Origin: Polycyclovorans sp046565985
GTDB taxonomy: Bacteria; Pseudomonadota; Gammaproteobacteria; Nevskiales; Nevskiaceae
Length of the DNA: 28,496 bases
Reading direction: 5' to 3'
Assembly (NCBI GenBank): GCA_046565985.1
Contig: JBKHXN010000058.1
Span: 1 to 28,496 of the forward strand
Positions 1 to 11,465 of the stretch are shown one piece after another. The position numbers and the translations under genes are program-made. Position 1 is the first letter of the stretch. Each line of letters starts with the position of its first letter. The notes under the pieces were generated by a model. The model was not told the origin of the DNA, did no database searches, and saw only the letters and a program-made list of their open reading frames with translations.

Positions 1-698
1 TGCTCGGCGCGACCAATATCGCGCGCATCCTGCCGATGATGACCACCGCCGTCGGCTCGATCCGTCCGGCCAAGTGCCTGGTCATGGGTCTGGGTGTGGC
101 CGGCCTGCAGGCGATCGCCACGGCGCGCCGCCTCGGCGCGATGGTCGAGGGCTACGACGTGCGTCCGGAAACCAAGGAGCAGGCCGAGTCGCTGGGCGCG
201 AAGTTCGTCGACACCGGCGTCGACGCGCGCGGCGAAGGCGGCTACGCGCGCGAGCTCACGCAGGAAGAGAAGGACAAGATCGCCGCCGTCGTCACCAAGC
301 ACATCCAGCAGGCCGACCTGATCATCACCACCGCGGCAATCCCGGGCCGGCCGTCGCCGAAGCTGATTTCGAAGGCGCAGGTCGAGGGCATGAAGAACGG
401 CGCCGTCATCGTCGACCTCGCCGCCGAAGGCGGCGGCAACTGCGAGTACAGCAAGCCCGGCGAGACCGTGCAGATCGGCCAGATCACGATCGTCGCGCCG
501 CTCAACGTGCCGAGCCTGCTCGCCGAGCACGCCTCGGAGCTGTACGCGAAGAACCAGTACAACCTGATCGAGCTGATGTTCGACAAGGACAAGAAGTTCG
601 CAGTCAACTGGGACGACGAGGTGCTCGCCAAGGCTTGCCTCACGCACGCCGGCGAGATCAAGAACGAGGCCGCGAAGAAGGCCCTCGAGGCCGCCTGA
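1..698 (+). CDS. pntAA: NAD(P) transhydrogenase alpha-1 subunit, 5' truncated
   Basis: NAD(H)-binding domain I of the membrane proton-translocating transhydrogenase, which reduces NADP+ with NADH using the proton gradient. The reading frame is open at the window edge: codons upstream of the first Met (LGATNIARILP) continue the protein, so the true start lies outside and about 231 C-terminal residues are seen. The Rossmann fingerprint GLGVAGLQAI followed by an acidic strand end (EGYDVRP) marks the dinucleotide site. Later segments such as TTAAIPGRPSPKLI and VDLAAEGGGNCE fit the alanine dehydrogenase/PNT fold. The protein stops after domain I, so this is the split-alpha (three-subunit) form rather than the fused PntA of E. 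coli. pntAB follows after 26 bases and pntB 3 bases after that, as one operon. Ser and Val codons lean to TCG and GTC more than in most genes further along. Confidence 0.95.
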   Translation, partial: LGATNIARILPMMTTAVGSIRPAKCLVMGLGVAGLQAIATARRLGAMVEGYDVRPETKEQAESLGAKFVDTGVDARGEGGYARELTQEEKDKIAAVVTKHIQQADLIITTAAIPGRPSPKLISKAQVEGMKNGAVIVDLAAEGGGNCEYSKPGETVQIGQITIVAPLNVPSLLAEHASELYAKNQYNLIELMFDKDKKFAVNWDDEVLAKACLTHAGEIKNEAAKKALEAA

Positions 699-724
699 CC
701 GGCAAGGCATTACAGGGAAATCTC

Positions 725-1033
725 ATGGACGCAACCACAGCCATCACCGGCTTCGTCGCCCTCTACATCTTCATGCTCGCCGCGTTCACCGGCTACGAGA
801 TCATCGGCCGCGTGCCGTCGATCCTGCACACGCCGCTGATGTCGGGCTCGAACTTCATCCACGGCATCGTCGTCGTCGGCGCGATGTGGGCGCTGTTCAA
901 CGCCAGCTCCACGCTGGAACAGGCGATCGGCTTTTTCGGCGTACTGCTCGGCGCCGGCAATGCCGCCGGCGGTTACGTCGTCACCGAGCGCATGCTCGAA
1001 ATGTTCAAGCCGTCGGACAAGAAGAAGGGCTGA
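725..1033 (+). CDS. pntAB: NAD(P) transhydrogenase alpha-2 (membrane) subunit
   Basis: Small 102-residue integral membrane subunit that forms part of the proton channel (domain II) of transhydrogenase. Three hydrophobic segments are visible at about residues 10-27, 41-60 and 67-86, rich in small residues (GFFGVLLGAGNAAGG), followed by a short charged tail ending KPSDKKKG. The start at 725 is supported by an AGGGA ribosome binding site six bases upstream and by the hydrophobic start of the protein. A longer reading in the same frame runs upstream through pntAA but is arginine-rich out-of-frame sequence. It corresponds to the C-terminal membrane part of E. coli PntA. The stop is followed three bases later by the pntB start, so translational coupling is likely. 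Confidence 0.93.
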   Translation: MDATTAITGFVALYIFMLAAFTGYEIIGRVPSILHTPLMSGSNFIHGIVVVGAMWALFNASSTLEQAIGFFGVLLGAGNAAGGYVVTERMLEMFKPSDKKKG

Positions 1034-1036
1034 CAC

Positions 1037-2455
1037 ATGAACCCGCAATTCATCATCGACGCAGCGTTCATCGCCGCCACGCTGCTGTTCATCTACGGCT
1101 TGAAGCGCATGAGCTCGCCGGTCACGGCGCGCTCCGGCATCGTCGTCGCCGGCGTCGGCATGGTCGTCGCGGTGATCGTCGCGTTCCTGTACATCGCCGA
1201 CGTCAACCCGAAAGCCGAGCCGTTCCTGCGCACCAACATCATCCTCGCGGTGATCGCGCTCGCGCTGGGCCTGGGCTGGGCCTGGTGGAGCGGCAAGAAA
1301 GTCGCGATGACGGCGATGCCGCAGATGGTTGCGCTCTATAACGGCATGGGCGGCGGCGCCGCCGCGGCCATCGCCGCGATCGAGCTGTTCGGCCACAAGG
1401 CGCATGGGCTCGTGATCCTGATCATGGCGGTGCTCGGCGGCATCATCGGCGCGGTGTCGCTGTCCGGATCGCTGATCGCCTGGGCCAAACTCGACGGCCG
1501 CATCAACGGCACCTGGCGCTTCCCCGGTCTGCAGGCGGTCAACGGGCTGATCCTGCTGACGATCCTGGGCATCGGCGCCTGGGCCGTATTCAACGATTGC
1601 AACGTGCCGCTGCCGCTGATCGCCGCCTTCTTCGTGCTGTCGCTGGTCTACGGCGTGATGATGGCGATGCCGATCGGCGGCGCCGACATGCCGGTCGTGA
1701 TCTCGCTGTTCAACGCCTTCACCGGCCTGGCGGTCGGCTTCGAAGGCTACGTGATCGGCAACGCCGCGCTGATGGTCGCCGGCATGGTCGTCGGCTCGGC
1801 CGGCACGCTGCTGACGCTGCTGATGGCCAAGGCAATGAACCGCTCGGTGTCGAACGTGCTGTTCTCGAACTTCGGCGCCACCGGCGAGGAAGGCCAGGGC
1901 GAGATCAAGGGCAGCATGAAGCCGATCGATGCCGGCGATGCCGGCATCAACATGCGCTACGCCTCCAAGGTGATCATCGCGCCCGGCTACGGCCTCGCGG
2001 TGGCGCAGGCGCAGCACAAGCTCTACGAGTTCGTGAAGATCCTGCAGGCCGCCGACGTCGAGGTGAAGTTCGCGATCCACCCGGTCGCGGGCCGCATGCC
2101 CGGCCACATGAACGTGCTGCTCGCCGAGGCCGGCGTGCCGTACGACATCATCTACGACATGGAAGACATCAACAACGAGTTCAAGGAAGCCGACGTCGCC
2201 ATCGTCATCGGCGCCAACGACACCGTGAACCCGGCGGCGCGCACCAACAAGTCCAGCCCGATCTACGGCATGCCGATTCTCAACGTCGATCAGGCCAAGC
2301 AGGCCTACGTCGTCAAGCGCGGCCAGGGCAAGGGCTACTCGGGCGTCGAGAACGAGCTGTTCTTCGCCGACAACACCAACATGGTCTACGGCGATGCGCA
2401 GAAGGTGATGGTGGCCATGATCCAGGCGGTCAAGTCCCTGGACGGCGGGCACTGA
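1037..2455 (+). CDS. pntB: NAD(P) transhydrogenase beta subunit
   Basis: Beta subunit (472 residues, normal length) that carries most of the proton-conducting membrane domain II and the NADP(H)-binding domain III. The first roughly 265 residues are a series of hydrophobic helices. The soluble C-terminal domain begins near residue 300 with the NADP-binding glycine motif in IIAPGYGLAVAQAQ, then HPVAGRMPGHMNVLLAEA, VIGANDTVNPAA and the KRGQGKGYSGVENELFF loop, all typical of PntB. Last gene of the pnt operon; the hairpin just downstream separates it from the convergent gltD. The operon is expected to supply NADPH, and the neighbouring glutamate synthase consumes NADPH, but a functional link is only inference from adjacency. 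Confidence 0.97.
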   Translation: MNPQFIIDAAFIAATLLFIYGLKRMSSPVTARSGIVVAGVGMVVAVIVAFLYIADVNPKAEPFLRTNIILAVIALALGLGWAWWSGKKVAMTAMPQMVALYNGMGGGAAAAIAAIELFGHKAHGLVILIMAVLGGIIGAVSLSGSLIAWAKLDGRINGTWRFPGLQAVNGLILLTILGIGAWAVFNDCNVPLPLIAAFFVLSLVYGVMMAMPIGGADMPVVISLFNAFTGLAVGFEGYVIGNAALMVAGMVVGSAGTLLTLLMAKAMNRSVSNVLFSNFGATGEEGQGEIKGSMKPIDAGDAGINMRYASKVIIAPGYGLAVAQAQHKLYEFVKILQAADVEVKFAIHPVAGRMPGHMNVLLAEAGVPYDIIYDMEDINNEFKEADVAIVIGANDTVNPAARTNKSSPIYGMPILNVDQAKQAYVVKRGQGKGYSGVENELFFADNTNMVYGDAQKVMVAMIQAVKSLDGGH

Positions 2456-2469
2456 AGAACCCCGGAGTG

Positions 2470-2501
2470 AAAAAGCCGCCTGCAACGACAGGCGGCTTTT
2501 T
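2470..2501. terminator. bidirectional intrinsic terminator between pntB and gltD
   Basis: Perfect inverted repeat with left arm AAAAGCCGCCTG (2471-2482), loop CAACGA and right arm CAGGCGGCTTTT (2489-2500), extended by one A/T pair. The A-run on the left and T-run on the right give a U-tract on either strand, so it can end both the rightward pnt and the leftward gltBD transcripts. Confidence 0.9.
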
Positions 2502-2513
2502 CATGCCCGCGGC

Positions 2514-3917
2514 TCAGAGCCCGAGATGATCGAGGATGCCCTCGGCCGCCTCGCGGCCCTCGTAGACGGCGGTCACCACCAGATCGCTGCCGCGCACCAT
2601 GTCGCCGCCGGCAAAAATCTTGGGGTTGCTGGTCTGGAACTTGCTCTTGGGCGTGATGGCGATACGCCCGTCGGCGTGTGTCTGCACGCCAAAGTCCTGT
2701 AGCCAGGGCGCCGGGCTGGGCCGGAAGCCGAAGGCGATCACCACCCGGTCGGCGGGGATGATCTGCTCGGAGCCCGGAACCTCCTCGGGACGCCGGCGGC
2801 CCTTGGCGTCGGGCGCGCCGAGTCGGGTCTCGACGACCCTGACGCCTTCCACCTTGTCCTTGCCGACGATGGCCACCGGCTGCCGGTTGAAGAGAAACTT
2901 CACGCCTTCTTCCTTCGCGTTGGCGACTTCACGCCGGGAGCCGGGCATGTTGGCCTCGTCGCGGCGATAGACGCAGGTGACGCTCGCGGCCTGCTGGCGT
3001 ACCGAGGTGCGGTTGCAGTCCATCGCGGTGTCGCCGCCGCCCAGCACCACCACGCGCTGCCCGGCCATGTCGATGAAATCGGCCGCGGATTTCTCGATGC
3101 CCATGACGCGGTTGATGTTGGAGATGAGGAACGGCAGAGCGGAGACCACGCCGGGCAGGTCCTCGCCGGGGAAGTCGCCCTTCATCGAGGTGTAGGTGCC
3201 CATGCCCAGAAACACGGCGTCGTACTCGTCGAGCAGGGTCTGGAAGGGCAGGTCGCGGCCGACCTCGATGTTGAGGCGGAATTCCACGCCCATGTATTCG
3301 AGAATGGTGCGGCGGGTGCGCACCACTTCCTTCTCCAGCTTGAAGGGCGGGATGCCGAAGGTGAGCAGGCCGCCGATCTCGCTGTAGCGGTCAAAGACCA
3401 CCGGCTTGACGCCGTTGCGCGCCAGCACGTCGGCAGCGCCCAGCCCCGCGGGGCCGGCGCCGACGATGGCCACACGCTTGCCGGTGGGGACCACGCCGGT
3501 CATGTCCGGGCGCCAGCCCTGCTTGAAGGCCTCGTCGGAAATGTACTTTTCGATGCTGCCGATGGTGACCGCGCCAAAGCCGTCGTTGAGCGTGCAGGCG
3601 CCCTCGCAGAGCCGGTCCTGCGGACAGACGCGGCCGCAGATCTCCGGCAGCGAGTTGGTCTTGTGCGAGAGCTCGGCGGCGGCAAACAGATTGCCTTCCT
3701 CCACCAGCTTGAGCCAGTTGGGAATGTAGTTGTGCACCGGGCACTTCCACTCGCAGTACGGATTGCCGCAGTCCAGGCAGCGGCCGGCCTGGCTCGCGGC
3801 TTGGTCGGCGCCAAACTGTCCGTAGATCTCGCGGAAGTCGTGCAGGCGGATCTCGGCCGGGACCTTCTGCGGGTCCTGCCGGGAGACTTCCATGAATTGC
3901 AGTACGTTCTTTGCCAT
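2514..3917 (-). CDS. gltD: glutamate synthase (NADPH) small subunit
   Basis: Beta subunit of bacterial GOGAT, 467 residues. It takes electrons from NADPH through FAD and passes them via iron-sulfur centres to the large subunit. The N-terminal domain holds eight cysteines in ferredoxin-like spacing (C47, C50, C55, C59, C94, C98, C104, C108). GAGPAG at 153-158 begins the FAD site (followed by IGGLLTFGIP), VVVLGGGDTAMDC starts the NADPH site, and FAGGDMVRGSDLVVTAVYEGREAAEGI closes the FAD domain. The start is nine bases after the gltB stop; GAGG overlapping that stop codon can act as ribosome binding site, so gltB and gltD are co-transcribed. The terminator downstream ends the operon. Nothing looks truncated. 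Confidence 0.97.
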   Translation of the reverse strand: MAKNVLQFMEVSRQDPQKVPAEIRLHDFREIYGQFGADQAASQAGRCLDCGNPYCEWKCPVHNYIPNWLKLVEEGNLFAAAELSHKTNSLPEICGRVCPQDRLCEGACTLNDGFGAVTIGSIEKYISDEAFKQGWRPDMTGVVPTGKRVAIVGAGPAGLGAADVLARNGVKPVVFDRYSEIGGLLTFGIPPFKLEKEVVRTRRTILEYMGVEFRLNIEVGRDLPFQTLLDEYDAVFLGMGTYTSMKGDFPGEDLPGVVSALPFLISNINRVMGIEKSAADFIDMAGQRVVVLGGGDTAMDCNRTSVRQQAASVTCVYRRDEANMPGSRREVANAKEEGVKFLFNRQPVAIVGKDKVEGVRVVETRLGAPDAKGRRRPEEVPGSEQIIPADRVVIAFGFRPSPAPWLQDFGVQTHADGRIAITPKSKFQTSNPKIFAGGDMVRGSDLVVTAVYEGREAAEGILDHLGL

Positions 3918-3926
3918 ATCGGGGCC

Positions 3927-8381
<4,455 letters not shown>

Positions 8382-8501
8382 ATGTCTTACCTGGCTCATC
8401 TGCTCTGGGGCGGCGATTCCCCTCGCCCTGCATCTCGGCATGGCGGCGCTTGCATGTGGGGGGATGCGTACGGGGGCGTATCGCTGCGGTGCAACATTCT
8501 G

Positions 8502-8529
8502 ATTATAGAAGCGTGGCCCGTCGCGTCAA
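8502..8529 (-). promoter_or_regulatory. sigma70-type promoter of gltBD
   Basis: On the minus strand TTGACG (8529-8524), a 16-base spacer and a perfect TATAAT (8507-8502). Predicted start of transcription is near 8495, giving a leader of about 115 bases before the gltB ATG. It sits immediately downstream of the terminator that ends the aroK-aroB-dgt transcript, so gltBD is an independent unit. No riboswitch fold was recognised in the leader. Confidence 0.75.
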
Positions 8530-8531
8530 TC

Positions 8532-8552
8532 AAAAAGCCGCCCGGAGGCGGC
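8532..8552 (-). terminator. intrinsic terminator after dgt
   Basis: Read on the minus strand: GCCGCC, loop TCCG, GGCGGC, then TTTTT. It lies 24 bases past the dgt stop and two bases upstream of the gltB -35 element. Confidence 0.85.
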
Positions 8553-8576
8553 CTGTCGCAGTAAAACTGTGACAAT

Positions 8577-9731
8577 CTATCGCAAACGGCGCGGATCGAA
8601 GAGCCGCTCGTGCTCGTCCAGCGCATAACGATCGGTCATGCCGGCGATGTAGTCGGCCACCACGCGGGCGCAGCCGGCGGTGGCGCGGCCGTTGTCCTCG
8701 GCCTCCACCAGCCCGTGCAACTGGGGCGGCAGCAGGCGCGGGTCTTCCACGAAGGCGGCGAACAGCTCGCGCACCACGCGCTGCGCCTTGCTCACCATGC
8801 GATAGACCTGCGGGTGACGGTAGAGCTGGTCGTAGAGAAAGCGCTTGAGCTGGCGGTTCTCCTCGGCGAGCGCTTCGCTGTAGGCGATCAGCGGCCGGGA
8901 CTGGGCGCGCACCGCTTCGATGTCGGCCGGCGCGGCCTCGGCGAGCAGGGCGCGCGAGGTTTCCGTGAGGTCGGCGACCAGCGTGTTGACGATGCGGCGG
9001 ATGGTCTCGTGCCGCTCCTGCTTGGGTGTCAGCCGGCGGTAGCGGGCCAGCACCGCCTCGTGGTGGCGCTGGAACAGGGGCACGCTGCGCAGCTGTTCCA
9101 CGCTGAGCAGGCCGGCGCGCAGGCCGTCGTCCATGTCGTGGTTGTGGTACGCGATCTCGTCGGCGAGATTGGCCAGCTGCGCCTCCAGGCTGGGCTGGCG
9201 GCGCAGCAGGAACCGCTCGCCCACATCGCCCAGTTCGGCCGCGCGGCGTGCCGAGCAGTGCTTGAGGATGCCTTCGCGCGTTTCGAACATCAGGTTGAGG
9301 CCGGGGAACTCGGCGTACTTGTCCTCCAGCACATCCACCACGCGCAGCGACTGGGCGTTGTGCTCAAAGCCGCCGAAGTCGCGCATGCAGGCGTTGAGCG
9401 CGTCCTGGCCGGCGTGGCCGAATGGCGTGTGGCCCAGGTCGTGCGCCAGCGAGATGGCCTCGCACAGATCCTCGTGCAGGCGCAGCGTGCGCGCCACCGT
9501 GCGCGCGATCTGCGCCACCTCCAGCGAGTGGGTGAGGCGGGTGCGGAACAGATCGCCCTCGTGATTGATGAAGACCTGGGTCTTGTATTCCAGCCGGCGG
9601 AAGGCGGCGGAGTGGATGATGCGGTCGCGGTCGCGCTGGTACTCGCTGCGGTAGCCTGGCGCGGGCTCGGGGAAACGGCGCCCGCGCGAGGCGGCTTCCT
9701 GTGCGGCGTAGGGGGCGAGCGCGGCGTGCAT
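8577..9731 (-). CDS. dgt: dGTP triphosphohydrolase-like HD-domain protein
   Basis: 384-residue HD-superfamily phosphohydrolase of the short Dgt type, which splits dNTPs to deoxynucleoside and tripolyphosphate. The metal-binding set is visible: H68 in RLTHSLEV and H97-D98 with H101 in HDLGHTPFGH. The family signature RDRIIHSAAFRRLEYKTQVF lies just N-terminal. Length fits the roughly 380-residue dGTPase-like subfamily rather than the 505-residue E. coli Dgt, so substrate preference could be broader than dGTP. Start 9731 lies 14 bases after the aroB stop, with GAGG overlapping that stop region. It is the last gene of an aroK-aroB-dgt unit ended by an intrinsic terminator. Exact enzymatic specificity is inferred from the family only. 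Confidence 0.9.
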   Translation of the reverse strand: MHAALAPYAAQEAASRGRRFPEPAPGYRSEYQRDRDRIIHSAAFRRLEYKTQVFINHEGDLFRTRLTHSLEVAQIARTVARTLRLHEDLCEAISLAHDLGHTPFGHAGQDALNACMRDFGGFEHNAQSLRVVDVLEDKYAEFPGLNLMFETREGILKHCSARRAAELGDVGERFLLRRQPSLEAQLANLADEIAYHNHDMDDGLRAGLLSVEQLRSVPLFQRHHEAVLARYRRLTPKQERHETIRRIVNTLVADLTETSRALLAEAAPADIEAVRAQSRPLIAYSEALAEENRQLKRFLYDQLYRHPQVYRMVSKAQRVVRELFAAFVEDPRLLPPQLHGLVEAEDNGRATAGCARVVADYIAGMTDRYALDEHERLFDPRRLR

Positions 9732-9745
9732 GCGGGCCCGGCGCC

Positions 9746-10831
9746 TCAGCCGGTGAAGTGCTGGAGGGTGGCGCGCAGTTGCGCGGGGTCAAAGTCGGCA
9801 CAGAGCTCGGCGTGGCCGAGACCGCGCAGCAGCACCAGACGCAGGCGCCCGGCCGCCACTTTCTTGTCGTGGCCCATCAATTGCAGAAACCGCTCCGCAT
9901 CCAGATCCGGTGGCGGCCGCAGCGGCAGGCCGGCGCGCGCCACCAGCTTGTGGCACCGGACCGCGTCCTGCGGCGCCAGCCAGCCCAGGCGCGCGGAGAG
10001 ATCGGCGGCCATCACCAGGCCCAACCCCACCGCCTCTCCGTGCAGCCACTGGGTGTAGCCGGTGTGGGTTTCCACGGCGTGGCCGAAGGTGTGGCCGAGA
10101 TTCAGCAGGGCGCGCGGCCCGCCGCCCAGCCGCTCGCGCTCGTCCAGTGCCACGATGCGGGCCTTCATCTGGCAGCAGCGGTCCACCGCCTCGGCCAGCG
10201 GCCCGGCGTCCAGCGCCAGCAGGGCGTCGAGGTGCTCCTCCAGCCAGGCGAAGAAGGCGGCATCCCCGAGCATGCCGTACTTGATGATCTCGGCCAGACC
10301 GGCGCGCAGCTCGCGCGCGGGCAGGCTGCGCAGGGTGTCCAGATCGCTGAGCACCAGGCTGGGCTGGTGGAAGGCGCCGATCATGTTCTTGCCGCGCGGG
10401 TGGTTGACCGCGGTCTTGCCGCCCACCGCCGAATCCACCTGCGCGAGCAGGGTGGTGGGGATCTGCACGAAGTCGATGCCGCGCTGGTACAGCGCGGCGG
10501 CAAACCCCACCATGTCGCCGATCACACCGCCGCCCAGGGCGATCAGCACGGCGTCGCGGTGCAGACCGGCGGCGAGCATCCAGTCGAGGATGCGTTCCGC
10601 GGTGGCGAAGGTCTTGGCCCCTTCGCCGGCGGGCAGGATCAGTGCAGCGTCCTCGTCCAGGCCCAGGGCCGCGAGCAGCGGGGCCAGATACAGCGGGGCG
10701 ACGTGGGCGTCGGTCACCACCCGGACCTGCCGGCCGGCGAGGCCGCGGTAACTCTCGGCCCGGCCCAGCAGCCCGGGGCCGATGTGGATGGGGTAGCGGC
10801 GTTCGCCGAGTTCGACCGTCAGCGTGCGCAT
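9746..10831 (-). CDS. aroB: 3-dehydroquinate synthase
   Basis: Second step of the shikimate pathway: NAD- and Zn-dependent cyclisation of DAHP to 3-dehydroquinate in the cytoplasm. 361 residues, the usual length. GGGVIGD starts at residue 100 (nucleotide site), IPTTLLAQVDSAVGGKTAVN and HPRGKNMIGAFHQP form the substrate region. The three zinc ligands line up as E181 (AEIIKYG), H247 (NLGHTFGH) and H264 (WLHGEAVGLG). The ATG overlaps the aroK stop by one base (TGATG), a typical coupling arrangement, and dgt follows. Confidence 0.97.
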   Translation of the reverse strand: MRTLTVELGERRYPIHIGPGLLGRAESYRGLAGRQVRVVTDAHVAPLYLAPLLAALGLDEDAALILPAGEGAKTFATAERILDWMLAAGLHRDAVLIALGGGVIGDMVGFAAALYQRGIDFVQIPTTLLAQVDSAVGGKTAVNHPRGKNMIGAFHQPSLVLSDLDTLRSLPARELRAGLAEIIKYGMLGDAAFFAWLEEHLDALLALDAGPLAEAVDRCCQMKARIVALDERERLGGGPRALLNLGHTFGHAVETHTGYTQWLHGEAVGLGLVMAADLSARLGWLAPQDAVRCHKLVARAGLPLRPPPDLDAERFLQLMGHDKKVAAGRLRLVLLRGLGHAELCADFDPAQLRATLQHFTG

Positions 10832-11364
10832 CAGAATTCCGTGGCGGGACGCACCAGGTGGTCTTCGATCTCGCGCGCCAGCACGCGGGCGTTGCGGCCG
10901 TCGGTGGCGAGCACCAGGTCGGCGATCTCGCGGTACAGCGGATCGCGCTGATTGAACAGGCGCTCCAGCACCTCGCGCCGGTCGTGGATCTTCTGCAGCA
11001 GCGGGCGGTTCTCGGTCCGCGCGGTGCGGTGCAGCTGCTGCTCGACGCTGGCGTGCAGATAGACGACGAAGCCGCGCGCCGAGAGGTTCTGCCGGGTTTC
11101 CGGATCGAGCACCGAACCGCCGCCGGTGGCCAGCACGATGTTGCTGCGTGCGGTGAGATCGCTGAGCACCTGCTTTTCGCGCTTGCGGAAGCCCTCCTCG
11201 CCTTCCTTCTCGAAGATGAAGGCGATATCCACGCCGGTGCGGTCTTCCACTTCCTGGTCGGAATCGAGGAATTCCATGCCGCGGCTCTCCGCCAGCCGTT
11301 TGCCGACCGTGGTCTTGCCTGCCCCCATGGGGCCGATCAGGAAAATGTTGTGCTTGAGGGCCAT
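10831..11364 (-). CDS. aroK: shikimate kinase
   Basis: 177-residue P-loop kinase that phosphorylates shikimate with ATP. Walker A is GPMGAGKTT near residue 11, followed by FLDSDQEVEDRTG (Mg/substrate aspartates), the GEEGFRKRE shikimate-binding region, the LATGGGSV loop and the lid RTARTENRPLLQ. The ATG at 11364 (MALKHNIFLIGPMGAGK) matches the family N-terminus; the frame could extend to a GTG at 11391 but that adds nine residues without homology. No clear ribosome binding site precedes either start. Follows pilQ by about 100 bases that hold two GC-rich inverted repeats, and overlaps aroB. Confidence 0.96.
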   Translation of the reverse strand: MALKHNIFLIGPMGAGKTTVGKRLAESRGMEFLDSDQEVEDRTGVDIAFIFEKEGEEGFRKREKQVLSDLTARSNIVLATGGGSVLDPETRQNLSARGFVVYLHASVEQQLHRTARTENRPLLQKIHDRREVLERLFNQRDPLYREIADLVLATDGRNARVLAREIEDHLVRPATEF

Positions 11365-11390
11365 CGGGTCACATCGGACGGAACGGGCCA

Positions 11391-11405
11391 CCCGGCCAGG
11401 CCGGG
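11391..11405. repeat. 15-bp perfect palindrome upstream of aroK
   Basis: CCCGGCC, central A, GGCCGGG. It lies 26 bases upstream of the aroK ATG in the pilQ-aroK gap. It could be an operator or a short mRNA hairpin; there is no U-tract, so it is not a standard terminator. Confidence 0.5.
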
Positions 11406-11431
11406 CGGGAGCCCATGCAGTCTAGCATCCA

Positions 11432-11457
11432 GCCCCGGCGGTGCCCGCCGCCGGGGC
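11432..11457. repeat. strong GC hairpin between pilQ and aroK
   Basis: GCCCCGGCGG, six-base loop TGCCCG, CCGCCGGGGC: a perfect 10-bp stem nine bases past the pilQ stop. No T-run follows on the minus strand, so it may stabilise the 3' end of the pil mRNA or pause polymerase rather than terminate it. Confidence 0.55.
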
Positions 11458-11465
11458 AGGTGGAC

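Noticed and set aside
710..2485. 591-codon minus-strand frame opposite pntAB and pntB
   Set aside because: Repetitive His/Asp/Arg-rich translation typical of an antisense shadow; pntB on the other strand is unmistakable.
8396..8497. A 33-codon upstream reading frame in the gltB leader whose TGA overlaps an in-frame gltB ATG
   Set aside because: Its ATG lies at about -2 relative to the predicted transcription start, it has no ribosome binding site, and the peptide is Pro/Arg/Ser-rich without a run of regulatory codons.
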